A DNA stretch of 64,000 bases. Source: Phascolarctobacterium sp. Its GTDB lineage: Bacteria > Bacillota > Negativicutes > Acidaminococcales > Acidaminococcaceae. A model generated the notes under the pieces. That model was not told the DNA's origin. It searched no databases and saw nothing but the letters and a program-made list of their open reading frames with translations. The position numbers and the translations under genes are program-made. The stretch spans positions 1-64,000 of the forward strand of contig JAHHUH010000006.1 of the NCBI GenBank assembly GCA_020024105.1. The letters are read 5' to 3'. This document shows positions 49,379-58,822 of the stretch, piece by piece; position 1 is the stretch's first letter, and every line of letters starts with the position of its first letter.

Positions 49379-50867
49379 TATCTTGAACCTTCTCCCCGTA
49401 TTGATATTTTTGATTTTAATGCTCTGCATTAGCGTTTATATTCAGAAAAGCTCCCAGAATGACCGTAAGAAGGACTTTGCTAAGGACTATTTCATCGGTG
49501 GACGTACCTTGGGCGGCTTCGTCCTGGCTATGACCACGGCAGCGACCTACAGTAGCGTCAGCACCTTTGTCGGCGGTCCCGGCATGGCCTGGATTATCGG
49601 CTACGGCTGGCTGTATATGGCCATTGTCCAGGTCGTAGTTATCTTTTTGGTTTTAGGTGTTTTCGGCAAGAAAATTGCCCTGGTAGCCCGTCGTATTGAC
49701 GCCGTTACGATAATTGACGTCCTCCGGGCCCGTTACCAGTCCAACACCCTGGCAAATTTGGCAGCCCTGATCATCGTCGCCTTCTTCTGTACCACCATGG
49801 TGGCCCAGTTTGTCGGTGCGGCCAAGCTTTTTGAGGCTGTTACCGGCTTCTCCTACTTTACCGGTCTGACCCTCTTCGGCCTGATTGTGGTTATCTATAC
49901 CACCATCGGCGGCTTCAAGGGTGTAGCCATTACCGATGCCTGCTGTGCCATCGCCATGATTGTAGGCCTGGGCATCCTGTTGGGCGCTATGATGGAAACC
50001 GGTGGCGGCTTCACCAAAATCATGGGCTACATCAGCACCAATCATCCGGATATGCTGGAGCCCCTCTCCGCCGGGAAAATGCCTCTTTCCCTCTATATCA
50101 GCCAATGGCTTCTGGTGGGTATCTGTACCCTGGCCCTGCCCCAGTCCGTAGTCCGCGGCATTAGCTTTAAAAGCACCCGTGCCCTGCACAGGGCCATGAT
50201 TATCGGCACCATCGTCATCGGTGCCATGACCCTGGTAGCAACCTGGATTGGTATTCTCAGCAAGGGCATTCTGACCGGCTCCCTGGCTGCCTATGGTGGT
50301 AGCGTGGATAATATCACCCCTCTGACCATCATTGCCAGCATGAGCCCCTTCTGGGCCGGTGTCACCATCATTGGTCCCATTGCGGCGACGATTTCCACCG
50401 TTTCCTCCCTGCTCCTGTCCGCATCCTCCTCCATCGTGAAAGATATTTACATGCACCACAAGCAGATGCAGGGACATCTGGTAAGCAATAATACCGTTCG
50501 TAAATTCAGTCTGGTCTGCACCATTATTCTAGGTCTGATTGTGTATAGTATTGCCATTACCCCGCCCAGCGTAATCTGGCTGATTAATATGTTTGCCTTC
50601 GGCGGTCTGGAAACAGCCTTCTTCTGGGTGCTGATTTTTGGCCTCTTCTGGTCCAAGGCCAATAAGACCGGTGCCCTAGCTGCCATGGCCGGTGGCGTAC
50701 TGGTCTACTGCGTTACCATGGCGCTGAAGCTGAAGGTACTGGACCTGCACCAGATTGTCCTGGGTATCGGCTGCTCCCTGGTCTTCTTCCTCATCGGCAA
50801 TGCCCTGGGCCAACCCCATGACAGAAAGACCTTAGAAACCTTCTTCCCCGAAGAATATGATAAATAA
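49365..50867 (+). CDS. panF: Sodium/pantothenate symporter
   Basis: A 500-residue sodium:solute symporter (SSS family) with about 13 helices; closest in pattern to PanF, which imports pantothenate for coenzyme A synthesis. Marks are DYFIGGRTLGGFVLAMTTAA, TYSSVSTFVGGPGMAW, FKGVAITDACCA and ATISTVSSLLLSASSSI. The presence of the YhdT partner supports PanF over other SSS carriers. An ATG two codons downstream is an equally good start given GAGGAGGA. Ends at a strong terminator. Confidence 0.88.
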   Translation: MSMSNILNLLPVLIFLILMLCISVYIQKSSQNDRKKDFAKDYFIGGRTLGGFVLAMTTAATYSSVSTFVGGPGMAWIIGYGWLYMAIVQVVVIFLVLGVFGKKIALVARRIDAVTIIDVLRARYQSNTLANLAALIIVAFFCTTMVAQFVGAAKLFEAVTGFSYFTGLTLFGLIVVIYTTIGGFKGVAITDACCAIAMIVGLGILLGAMMETGGGFTKIMGYISTNHPDMLEPLSAGKMPLSLYISQWLLVGICTLALPQSVVRGISFKSTRALHRAMIIGTIVIGAMTLVATWIGILSKGILTGSLAAYGGSVDNITPLTIIASMSPFWAGVTIIGPIAATISTVSSLLLSASSSIVKDIYMHHKQMQGHLVSNNTVRKFSLVCTIILGLIVYSIAITPPSVIWLINMFAFGGLETAFFWVLIFGLFWSKANKTGALAAMAGGVLVYCVTMALKLKVLDLHQIVLGIGCSLVFFLIGNALGQPHDRKTLETFFPEEYDK

Positions 50868-50882
50868 GCTTCTGTAAATAAT

Positions 50883-50915
50883 AACCGTAGAGCTTGCACC
50901 CTCTACGGTTTTTTA
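50883..50915 (+). terminator. Terminator after panF
   Basis: Ten-bp stem AACCGTAGAG / CTCTACGGTT with an eight-base loop and TTTTT. Confidence 0.88.
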
Positions 50916-51028
50916 TGCTTCCCCCTACCGCTGAGCTTGGCAGAAAAAGCAGAGAGCCCACCCTTCCCCGTACCAGAAAGATCTAGTTAAGGGAAACCCG
51001 GGGCTGAACCATTGCAGCCAGCTCCTAC

Positions 51029-51072
51029 AAAAAAATCTGGCGCCCCCATACCAAGGGCCACCAGATTTTTTT
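51029..51072 (-). terminator. Terminator after the addBA operon
   Basis: AAAAAATCTGG / CCAGATTTTTT with inner CCC / GGG; A- and T-runs on both sides, so it may act in both directions. It overlaps the last codon of the small membrane gene. Confidence 0.8.
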
Positions 51073-51259
51073 AATAGCCTAGGAAGCGGCAGACAAGGTA
51101 GAGGCCGGCAATGGCAATCGCTCCATAAACCTTATTCTGCAGGCTTCGCTTATTATATTTGGGACTATCCTCACACAGCTTCATCCCATAAAACTGCATC
51201 CATAGGGCCAACAGCAGCAGCCCACCGGCGATAAAATCCCACATTTCCAAATGCTCCAT
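51071..51259 (-). CDS. Small two-helix membrane protein downstream of addA
   Basis: A 62-residue protein: helix 1 (WDFIAGGLLLLALWMQFYGM), a hydrophilic loop with CEDSPKYNKRSLQN, helix 2 (VYGAIAIAGLYLVCRFLG). GAGGAG lies eight bases before the ATG, inside the end of addA, so translation coupling is likely, and a terminator follows at once. This makes it a real gene although I recognise no family. Whether it has to do with AddAB is unknown. Confidence 0.65.
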   Translation of the reverse strand: MEHLEMWDFIAGGLLLLALWMQFYGMKLCEDSPKYNKRSLQNKVYGAIAIAGLYLVCRFLGY

Positions 51260-51264
51260 ACAAC

Positions 51265-54200
51265 CTACTCCTCAGCTTCTTTTTGCGGACATAGATAATT
51301 ATACGGGCAATAGGCACAATTAGCAAGTACGCAGGGGAAATCCTCCTCCCGGGACTGCTGGGCCAGCCTTTCGCATAAATTAACCGCCTCCTGCAGGGTA
51401 TCGCAGCCCTCGGGCAGGGACCATACGGATAAATCACGCAGGAAGTGGAGCTGGGCCGTGCGCACCGGCTTCTTGAAAATACGGCTGACCGCCTCCTTGT
51501 ACAGGGCCATCTGGTAGATATAGCCCTGGGGCGCCGTTCCTTCTGCCGGAGGACGGCCGGTCTTATAGTCGATAATCTCCAAACTGCCGTCCTCGTTAAC
51601 CAGAATGCAGTCCACCGTACAGCCCAGCTGTAAAGCACCCAGGCTATAGGTGAAATAGGTTTCCTTAATCCGCTTCTTTCCCTGGGGATAGAGGGCGCTA
51701 TGGATATAGGTGGAAAAAAGCTCCCTGCCCGCCTCCGTTGCCTGTCCCTCTATCTGACCGCAGCTATCCAGAGCCTGCTGCCAGGCCTGCTCCTCCTGAC
51801 GGCCATCATAAAGCTCCAAGGCCTTATGCACCAGGGTACCCAGCTCTGCCGGGCTCAAGGTGCTGCCGCTACTGCCCTCCACCTCCGGAGTCAGAGGCAG
51901 TAGTCCCTCCCTCTGGTAAAAATACTGTCGAGGACAATGCAGATAGGTCTGTAGAGCCGTGGGCGTAAAGTAGCGTTGACCGCTCTCTCCGTACAGGGGC
52001 AGGGGTGCGATGGCAGTCGCCAGCTCCTCATCCACGGTCAGCTGCTCCTGCACCGGACTACTACCCACCTGCAGCTCCCCACTCGTCCACTGGCGCAGCT
52101 CGGCAACCTCCTCCTGCAGCAGCTGCTGCAGGGAACGGAACCAGTTATCCGCCGTTCCCCGGCTGCCCTCCTTATAGCAGCCGGAAAGAATCAGGGCATT
52201 TTTGGCCCTGGTCATGGCCACATAGAGCTGCCGCTGCTTTTCGGCCCGCTCCAGCTGCTTTTCCCGTAGCTTTATCTCGGTCAAAAGAGAGCTTTCCAAC
52301 AGGGTACCATCGGGCAACACAGCCTTCACGCCCAGCCCCAGCTGAGGACTGAATTTAATCTGGTCCGTATCATTGCGCTCCCCACGGTCCAGGAAGGGCA
52401 GGTAGACGGTGGAAAATTCCAGGCCTTTGGATTTATGGATGGTCATAATGGTTACAGCATCCTCTGCCTGCAGGTTCGCCGTCGTTTCCCGGGCACCTGC
52501 CTCCCGCAGACGGGCTACGTAGTTCAGCCAGGCCCCCAGGGTACCTTGTTGGGTAATGGTAAAGCTCAAAGCCAGCTGACGCAGCTTCTCCCCATTGGCC
52601 AGCTGGGCCCTGCCATTATGCTGACGGCTGAGCACCGCCTCCACCTGGAGCTGGGCATAAATTTCCTGCCACAGCTCCGGCAGACCGCTAAGACTGGCTA
52701 CCTGACGCAGCTGGGCCAAAAGCCTCCTGGCCCTAAGCAGCAGTGGCTGCTGAGCCGCACTCACCAGCGTCGGGTCCACCTGCTGGAGTACATCCCACAG
52801 GCAGTTTTCCCCCAGCTTGACCAATAGGCAGAGAGCCGTAATGCTTTCGTCATCCAGACCAAAATAGGGAGAACGCAGCACGCCGATTAGCGCCAGGCTC
52901 CGGTGCTTGTTTTCCAGGCATTGGCAGAGATGTAGTAAATCCAGTACCTCCTGCCTTTCGTAAAAGCCTCTGCCATCCACAATCTGACAGGGAATCCCCC
53001 GCTGCTGCAGCTGCTCCGCCAAAAAGTCGCTAACGGTCATGGCATTAAGCAGAATGGCCATCTCCCCGTAGGACTCTCCCTCCTGATGCCGCTGTCGCAC
53101 CTGTTCCGCAAGGGCCGCTATTTCCAGCTCCAGACGCTTCTCCTTCGTAGTATCATCATAGGGCACCTGTATGAAAATGGGCTTCAATGCACTTTCCCGA
53201 TGGGCCTGGAGGGCTTCAAAAAAGACATCCTGATGGACGTCCACCCCCAGCAGCTGGGGAAAGACTTGGTTGCAGGCGGTAAGAATACTGTCCACCGTCC
53301 GGAAATTATCCGGCAGGCTGATAACCTTTCCCCCACTGGCGGCAATTTCCCGCCGTACCCGGGCAAAAACCTGAACGTCCGCACCACGGAAGCGGTAAAT
53401 AGACTGCTTGGGGTCCCCTACGATAAACAGCTTCCGTCCCTGGAGCTCCGTAGCACTATCACCACAGAGCAAATAGACCAGCTGCTGCTGCCTGGTATTG
53501 GTGTCCTGGAACTCGTCCACCATGATATAGCGATATTTTTCCTGGTATTTTTTGCGGACCAGCTCACTACTCTGCAGCAGGGCTAAGGCCCTGGTCTCCA
53601 AATCATCAAAATCCAGGAAATCATCCTGCTGCTTCTTCTCCTTAAGGTAAACGTCCAAGCCGTCCAGAACCTGCTGCCAGGCCTCCACCATAGGCAGGGC
53701 GGCCTTATCCACCTCCAGCTGCACCAGAGCCTCCTGCAGGGTCTTTATTTCAGCAATAAGCTCCTTCAGCTTACCATTCTTTTTCAAAATGCCCACATAG
53801 CATTCATAGGCCTGGTAATCCGCCGGCTCCTGCCGAATACCCTGCTCCACCTCATAGAGCTGCTCAGCCAGACGTTCCACATCCTGACGTCCTTTAGTCT
53901 TTCCCAGCTCCTCCCGACGTGCCACCAGTTCCTCCAGCAGCGCGCATAGACGGGCCTTTCCCGCCGGTTCCTGCTCCAAACGCTCCAGATAGGGACACTG
54001 CAAGTCGCCAAAGCTGCTGATTTCTCCCAGCTGGTTGACCAGTCCGGTCAGCTGCTGCAGGAGTCCGGCGGTACCATAGGCCTGGGTCAGGATCATCAGC
54101 CCCGGCTCCTCCTGGCTAAGACCTCGGCGGACATATTCCAGCAGACAGTACTGTAAATATTCCTCTCCGGTAAAATCCTCGGCCAGGATAAAGGAGGGGT

Positions 54201-54570
54201 CCAGACCGGCCTCCACCGGATTATCCTTGAGGATGTGATTACAAAGGCTGTGAATGGTCGTAATCTGGGCTCTTTCTAAATCCAACAACTGCTCCTGCCA
54301 GTAGACTTCATGCTCCACATCCTCCGTCACCAGCTGCTGCAAGGCCTGGTACACCCTTTCCTTCATTTCTCCAGCTGCCTTACGGGTAAAGGTAATTGCC
54401 AGAATATCACTGGCCTTCAAGAGCACGGGGGCCTGAAGGCTGCTTTGAAGGATATGGACAAAGCGCTCCACCAGTACCCTGGTCTTACCACTACCGGCAC
54501 CGGCGGACACGGCGACATTACAGCTGATGCTGGTAATAGCCTCCTGCTGCTGGGGTGTAAAATTAGGCAT
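51265..54570 (-). CDS. addA: ATP-dependent helicase/nuclease subunit A
   Basis: AddA, the UvrD-like helicase and RecB-type nuclease of the AddAB recombination enzyme that processes double-strand breaks; 1101 residues. Q-motif FTPQQQEAI and Walker A AGAGSGKTRVLVERF near the N-terminus, IMVDEFQDTN as Walker B, VGDPKQSIYRFRGADV, MTIHKSKGLEF, YVAMTRAKNALIL, and a C-terminal nuclease with IIDYKTGRPP and YQMALYKEAV, ending CAYCPYNYLCP. The ATG at 54570 overlaps the addB stop and has GGAGGTGG upstream, better than one twelve codons earlier. Operon addB-addA-small membrane gene. Confidence 0.96.
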   Translation of the reverse strand: MPNFTPQQQEAITSISCNVAVSAGAGSGKTRVLVERFVHILQSSLQAPVLLKASDILAITFTRKAAGEMKERVYQALQQLVTEDVEHEVYWQEQLLDLERAQITTIHSLCNHILKDNPVEAGLDPSFILAEDFTGEEYLQYCLLEYVRRGLSQEEPGLMILTQAYGTAGLLQQLTGLVNQLGEISSFGDLQCPYLERLEQEPAGKARLCALLEELVARREELGKTKGRQDVERLAEQLYEVEQGIRQEPADYQAYECYVGILKKNGKLKELIAEIKTLQEALVQLEVDKAALPMVEAWQQVLDGLDVYLKEKKQQDDFLDFDDLETRALALLQSSELVRKKYQEKYRYIMVDEFQDTNTRQQQLVYLLCGDSATELQGRKLFIVGDPKQSIYRFRGADVQVFARVRREIAASGGKVISLPDNFRTVDSILTACNQVFPQLLGVDVHQDVFFEALQAHRESALKPIFIQVPYDDTTKEKRLELEIAALAEQVRQRHQEGESYGEMAILLNAMTVSDFLAEQLQQRGIPCQIVDGRGFYERQEVLDLLHLCQCLENKHRSLALIGVLRSPYFGLDDESITALCLLVKLGENCLWDVLQQVDPTLVSAAQQPLLLRARRLLAQLRQVASLSGLPELWQEIYAQLQVEAVLSRQHNGRAQLANGEKLRQLALSFTITQQGTLGAWLNYVARLREAGARETTANLQAEDAVTIMTIHKSKGLEFSTVYLPFLDRGERNDTDQIKFSPQLGLGVKAVLPDGTLLESSLLTEIKLREKQLERAEKQRQLYVAMTRAKNALILSGCYKEGSRGTADNWFRSLQQLLQEEVAELRQWTSGELQVGSSPVQEQLTVDEELATAIAPLPLYGESGQRYFTPTALQTYLHCPRQYFYQREGLLPLTPEVEGSSGSTLSPAELGTLVHKALELYDGRQEEQAWQQALDSCGQIEGQATEAGRELFSTYIHSALYPQGKKRIKETYFTYSLGALQLGCTVDCILVNEDGSLEIIDYKTGRPPAEGTAPQGYIYQMALYKEAVSRIFKKPVRTAQLHFLRDLSVWSLPEGCDTLQEAVNLCERLAQQSREEDFPCVLANCAYCPYNYLCPQKEAEE

Positions 54571-57544
54571 CCTCGCCACCTCCCTGCTGAACACGACAAA
54601 TCTCACGCAAGGGACAGAAGGGATTACAGCCCTTACGCGGCTCTACCCCGAACTGTCCCGTATAAATTTCCTGGGCATAGCCACGGAGCAGTCCCTCGCT
54701 AAACTCCTTAAAGGCCTGCCAGGGCTCTTCCTCGGCTGCAAATAATTTTTCATTGGCCTTCAGCTCCTTAGCCAGGGGCCACAGTCCCAAGCCCACGCTT
54801 CGTTCAGCCTTTTTTAGAATCAGATAGCCGCCACCGGCTACGGGCTTCCCTAGCTGGGCGGCCGCCAGCAGGTAGAGGGGCAGCTGTAAATCCAGCCCCT
54901 CCTCAAAATCCTTACCGCTGGGAGCCTGGGAACGCTTATAGTCCAAAATAAAAAGCTGCTGACCATCACTGTCAATCCGGTCAATCCGGCCAATGAGCTG
55001 AATACTCCTGCCATCGTCCAGGGTCAGGCTGACCGGCCTACCAGAGCGCCGTCCAAAATCCCATTCCACCTGACAGGGAATAAAGGTCAGACCGGCCCGC
55101 TGCTGATCATATTCAAAATGGAGCCAACGCAGCAGCAGATGCAGCAGACGCTGTTTTTCTCCCTGCCAGAGGGGATTTTTTTCCAGACATCCCTGCAGCT
55201 CGTAGGCCGCTACACATTCGCTGAAGACCTGCTGCAGTTCCTGCCACAGCTGGTCAAAATCCGTCCGCAGCAGGCTGACCCCCAGATGGGGCATCATAAA
55301 GCGGGCTAAAATTTCGTGGAGCAGGCTGCCCTCATCGGCAGGTGCTGCCAGCTCACCCTTTTCCACCAGCTCCTGCTGCTGCCAGATTCTCTGGCCCAGG
55401 AAGCTGAAAGGACATTTAGCATAAATCTCTAAAGCGGAGGCGGAGAAGGTAAAGCCCACCTGCCGTCCCACCTCCTTAATTAAAGCCACGTCCTGGAGCA
55501 CGCCCCGATAGCGGGCATCCGTTAGGCGCAGCTCCTCCACGGCAGCTGCCTGGAGGCAGTCCGCTGACAGCTGGGTCCGCAGCCATTCCTCATCACAGGC
55601 CCGCCCCAGAGTCCACAGCTCCTGGGGAGAAGCAAAGCTGCGGGCATGGTGGGTCTGTAGCTCCACATCCGTAAACAGCTTCACCACCTCGTCCACATAG
55701 GGGGAGGCTCCCGCCTGGTCGTCTACAAAATAGGACAAGCTGATAGCCCGGGTAGCCTGGGCCAGAAGCATGGCGAAAAAATAGGCATCCTCCCTATAAT
55801 GCTGGGCGGTATTGGGCATATCAATACCCAAAGCGGCCAATTCACTGCGTTCCGCATCATCATAAAGCCAGTTTTCATTATTAACCTGGGGACATTCTCC
55901 CTCCCGCAGGCCCAGCATGAAGAGATACTGATAATGCAGTCCCTGTGCCTGGATTACCTCGGTAACCAGTACCCCATCCCGACGACCGCTTTCCAGGGTC
56001 AGATTATAGGCAGGCAGAGCCTCCAGAAGCACCTCCAGAAAATCTGCCAGGCTCATTCTTTCCTTTTCCAGCCTACAATTATGGTAATCAGCCAAAATAT
56101 CCTGGAGGCATTTTATCAGGGAGTGCAGGCTCTGCAGACCACCCTTCAGGGTCAACAGCTTTATTCTCCCCTGCTGATATAGGCGCCCCAGCTTTTGCTG
56201 CAGCTCCAATCCCTCCACAAAGTCAGTCAGCAGCTGCACATAGGTCGCCATACTGCCCGATCCCTCCAGGGCATCCAGCAGCTGGTCCACCCTCTGCAGT
56301 AAGGGCTCCTCCGGCCAAAGGGCCTGACAATGCTCCTGCACCTGGCTACGATGGGTATAGTATTTATCCTGGCGCCATGACTCGGCCACCTCCGTATCAA
56401 CTGTAAAGAGCTGCTTGCCCAGAGCGCTCTGCAGAATGCTGAAATAAGCCTCCGCTCCCTGACGGTTATCCACCGCTGCCTGAAGCAGGAGCAGCACCAG
56501 CTCCGTCAAAGGCTGAACTAAAAGGGGCGTGGTCAGCCCCAAGGAAACGGGCAGACCATATTCATCAGCAATCTGCCGCAGGCCGGAATACTTGCTTAAA
56601 TCGCGGGCCGTCAACAGAATCTGCTCCGGAGCTACGCCCTGCTGCAGCAGCTGCTTAATCTGCCGCAAATTCCAACGCAGCTCCTCCTCCCGTCCCTGAA
56701 ACTGATGGATGCTGAGGGCCTTCCCCGCCTCCACCGTCCTACAACGACGGCGGAAATTAGTGGCCAACTGGATCACCGCCGGAGTGCGCTGTAGCTCCTC
56801 CTCATAATGCTCAAGGCTACAGAAGGCGGCCAGAGCGCCGTATTTGCCCTCCACCGTCTGGAAAACCTGCTCCCGTCCAACCTCATAGGTCAGGCCGATC
56901 GTCAGCTGGCAATGCTTGTCCAGAGCCTTGAGAAAATCCAGCTTTAAGGCATCATAATCGTAAAAATCACTTAAATAGATCTGCTGCCAGCGCAGCTTGG
57001 GCTTTTCCTGCTGCAGCACCCGAAGGGCCAGGCGGTACTTACCCTCCAAATCCATATGGTGCTCGCTTTGCAGGTAGGCACGGTAAGCCACGTAAAGCTG
57101 GGCTACCTCCAGATCCTTAGCACCCTTAAAGCCCTGTCTATCCCAGCTGAGCAGGGTGCTGGTAATCTGCTGCTCATTCACACCACTGGTGGAAAGCTGG
57201 CTTACCAGGGAGGTTACGGCCTTGATAAAGCCCTTTTTGTCCGCCAGCTGCTGAAAATAGGTCAGCTTCTCCTGCCGGGCCAAATAATCAATTACCTCGG
57301 CAATCACCAGCTCCTGGCTTCGGCGGGTTATCATCTTCAGCCCCACATAACCATTGTCCAGGAGAAGCTTATCTGCCAAATCATCTATATCCGTAACCTC
57401 AATCCCATATTGGCTACGTATTTCGTTCATCAGTACCCTGCCGGGCAAAACCAGGACGCCCTGTCCATAGGGCAGCTGGCGCAGCCTGTGAGCAAAAGCA
57501 TGCCGTGCCGATTGTCCCAGGGGTACGCAATATAATTTTCCCAT
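54563..57544 (-). CDS. addB: ATP-dependent helicase/nuclease subunit B
   Basis: AddB, the second nuclease subunit and recognition-sequence scanner; 993 residues, slightly shorter than Bacillus AddB. C-terminal RecB-like nuclease with LFILDYKRSQAP and LQLPLYLLAAAQ. The iron-sulfur cysteines are visible: one in YAKCPFSFLGQR and three in the CNPFCPLREICRV end. The N-terminus lacks the GxGKT Walker A found in Bacillus AddB (it reads CVPLGQSARHAF), so the ATP site seems lost. No strong promoter identified upstream. Confidence 0.93.
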   Translation of the reverse strand: MGKLYCVPLGQSARHAFAHRLRQLPYGQGVLVLPGRVLMNEIRSQYGIEVTDIDDLADKLLLDNGYVGLKMITRRSQELVIAEVIDYLARQEKLTYFQQLADKKGFIKAVTSLVSQLSTSGVNEQQITSTLLSWDRQGFKGAKDLEVAQLYVAYRAYLQSEHHMDLEGKYRLALRVLQQEKPKLRWQQIYLSDFYDYDALKLDFLKALDKHCQLTIGLTYEVGREQVFQTVEGKYGALAAFCSLEHYEEELQRTPAVIQLATNFRRRCRTVEAGKALSIHQFQGREEELRWNLRQIKQLLQQGVAPEQILLTARDLSKYSGLRQIADEYGLPVSLGLTTPLLVQPLTELVLLLLQAAVDNRQGAEAYFSILQSALGKQLFTVDTEVAESWRQDKYYTHRSQVQEHCQALWPEEPLLQRVDQLLDALEGSGSMATYVQLLTDFVEGLELQQKLGRLYQQGRIKLLTLKGGLQSLHSLIKCLQDILADYHNCRLEKERMSLADFLEVLLEALPAYNLTLESGRRDGVLVTEVIQAQGLHYQYLFMLGLREGECPQVNNENWLYDDAERSELAALGIDMPNTAQHYREDAYFFAMLLAQATRAISLSYFVDDQAGASPYVDEVVKLFTDVELQTHHARSFASPQELWTLGRACDEEWLRTQLSADCLQAAAVEELRLTDARYRGVLQDVALIKEVGRQVGFTFSASALEIYAKCPFSFLGQRIWQQQELVEKGELAAPADEGSLLHEILARFMMPHLGVSLLRTDFDQLWQELQQVFSECVAAYELQGCLEKNPLWQGEKQRLLHLLLRWLHFEYDQQRAGLTFIPCQVEWDFGRRSGRPVSLTLDDGRSIQLIGRIDRIDSDGQQLFILDYKRSQAPSGKDFEEGLDLQLPLYLLAAAQLGKPVAGGGYLILKKAERSVGLGLWPLAKELKANEKLFAAEEEPWQAFKEFSEGLLRGYAQEIYTGQFGVEPRKGCNPFCPLREICRVQQGGGEDA

Positions 57545-57819
57545 ACTAACCTCCTAGCCTACCAGGCTCATCGCTTACTGCTCCTATTGTACCATATCCC
57601 CAGGAGCTATATTGATAAAGCAAAAAAAATCTGTAACAAAAAAAGTCCCATCCCCATACAAGAAAAATTTTTATTAGTTTAATATAATAATTTTCTAAAG
57701 AAAATTATCCAATCATCGTATGTTTCTCAAGTGAACCTGCCCACCTTAAGTAGGTCCTACAATCCGATTGGTCTGCTGCCGGCACCCCATCCACGCTGTA
57801 CGCATCCTTACATGTATAG
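57545..57819. other. Intergenic debris upstream of addB
   Basis: About 275 bases with no open gene; probably carries the addB promoter (57600-57720 is AT-rich) and lost coding DNA ahead of the sufB-type relic. Confidence 0.4.
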
Positions 57820-57969
57820 ACGCCTCGTCTCTATGACTTACAAAACACATTTTTAATCCACGAAGCGACTATTGGAAAAATTGCCGGTGAACAGATGCTA
57901 AAGCGACGTACCTTAGGACTGACCGAGGAAGAAGCAGAACAAGAAATCATCAACGGTTTCCTTTCCTAA
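57820..57969 (+). pseudogene. SufB/SufD C-terminal relic
   Basis: The last 38 or so codons of a SufB-family iron-sulfur cluster assembly scaffold remain: HEATIGKIAGEQMLKRRTLG followed by LTEEEAEQEIINGF and a stop. In-frame stops lie directly upstream (57817-57819) and nothing earlier resembles SufB, so the rest of the gene is gone. A strong terminator 12 bases past the stop is still intact. Rightward orientation with no other suf genes: the tail of a deleted suf operon or a partial copy. Confidence 0.8.
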
Positions 57970-57981
57970 CCATATATTGAC

Positions 57982-58025
57982 AAAGGACCTAAGATCAAAC
58001 TCTCCCGCGATCTTAGGTCCTTTTT
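57982..58025 (+). terminator. Terminator behind the suf relic
   Basis: Fifteen-bp perfect stem AAAGGACCTAAGATC / GATCTTAGGTCCTTT with a 12-base loop and TTTTT. Confidence 0.88.
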
Positions 58026-58037
58026 ATGTTTTAAGGC

Positions 58038-58128
58038 AAAAAAAATAGAGCAGTAATCTACACACCTTCCCCTGGATTTATCCGCAGATAACATCCTCAT
58101 GGCATGCTGTTTTAGGTTACTACTCTAT
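58038..58128 (-). terminator. Long stem structure with T-run after the XRE gene
   Basis: On the minus strand ATAGAGTAGTAA pairs with TTACTGCTCTAT (one mismatch) across about 60 bases, then eight Ts follow. The large, partly structured loop is unusual for a plain terminator and might be a small RNA sharing the terminator. Confidence 0.5.
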
Positions 58129-58201
58129 ATTCTTATATAGCTTTCCATACTGCCTCCCAGGAAACAGTAAATACTTTTCTCTGCCGCTGTAACAAAAATA
58201 G

Positions 58202-58507
58202 TTACACGCCTTTTACGTCAACACCCTTCAGGATTTGCAAAATCTTAACTGCATCTTCCAGGGCAATTTCTTTGGTTGCATGTTGTTGCGCGCCATCGAT
58301 ATCAATAAAGAAGCTGCTCATAGGAACATCCAATACTTGATGAATTTTGAAAAGATTCTGCAGGGTTGCGTTGGTTTTACCACGCTCGATATTACTCAAA
58401 TTAGTTTGAGACAAACCAATTTCCTTTGCTAAAGCAGTCTGACCCATACCTTTTTCAAGACGCAAGAATTTAATTCTGCGACCTACTAATTGAAGTTCAC
58501 TTAACAT
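58202..58507 (-). CDS. XRE-family transcriptional regulator
   Basis: A 101-residue regulator with an N-terminal HTH: VGRRIKFLRLEKGMGQTALA, then EIGLSQTNLSNIERGKTNAT, and a short C-terminal extension (FIDIDGAQQHATKEIALEDAV) possibly for dimerisation. The ATG at 58507 is chosen for AAAGGAGTG upstream, instead of one 11 codons earlier. Single gene with promoter TTGCAG/TACAAT (18-base spacer, 58564-58593). SinR-like in layout; target unknown. Confidence 0.85.
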   Translation of the reverse strand: MLSELQLVGRRIKFLRLEKGMGQTALAKEIGLSQTNLSNIERGKTNATLQNLFKIHQVLDVPMSSFFIDIDGAQQHATKEIALEDAVKILQILKGVDVKGV

Positions 58508-58563
58508 TTTTGTCACTCCTTTGATAATACAATATAACAATTCCTATGAACTTATCCAAATAC

Positions 58564-58593
58564 ATTGTAGCACAACAATATGCTTTACTGCAA
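58564..58593 (-). promoter_or_regulatory. Promoter of the XRE gene
   Basis: TTGCAG (58588-58593), 18-base spacer, TACAAT (58564-58569). Confidence 0.55.
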
Positions 58594-58777
58594 GCACTTT
58601 GAAATCAAAAAACTAGCTTCTATCAATATATTTTCCCGTTTTATGAAGTATTACACAAATATTTCACAAAAAATTGATTTTTCTCCGCAATCATTTTACA
58701 TAAACTAACATAAATTTTTTAATAAATTCGAAGTCCGACAGCATCCGGGCCCTCAAATAGATTATAATTAGCACTCA

Positions 58778-58806
58778 TAAAAAAAGACCACTCACAAGGA
58801 GTGGCC
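58778..58806 (-). terminator. Terminator after the cobalamin adenosyltransferase gene
   Basis: Stem around CCACTC / GAGTGG with A-run 58779-58785 giving seven Ts on the minus strand; 17 bases past the stop. Confidence 0.8.
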
Positions 58807-58822
58807 TCAAAAGCTTCTTTTT

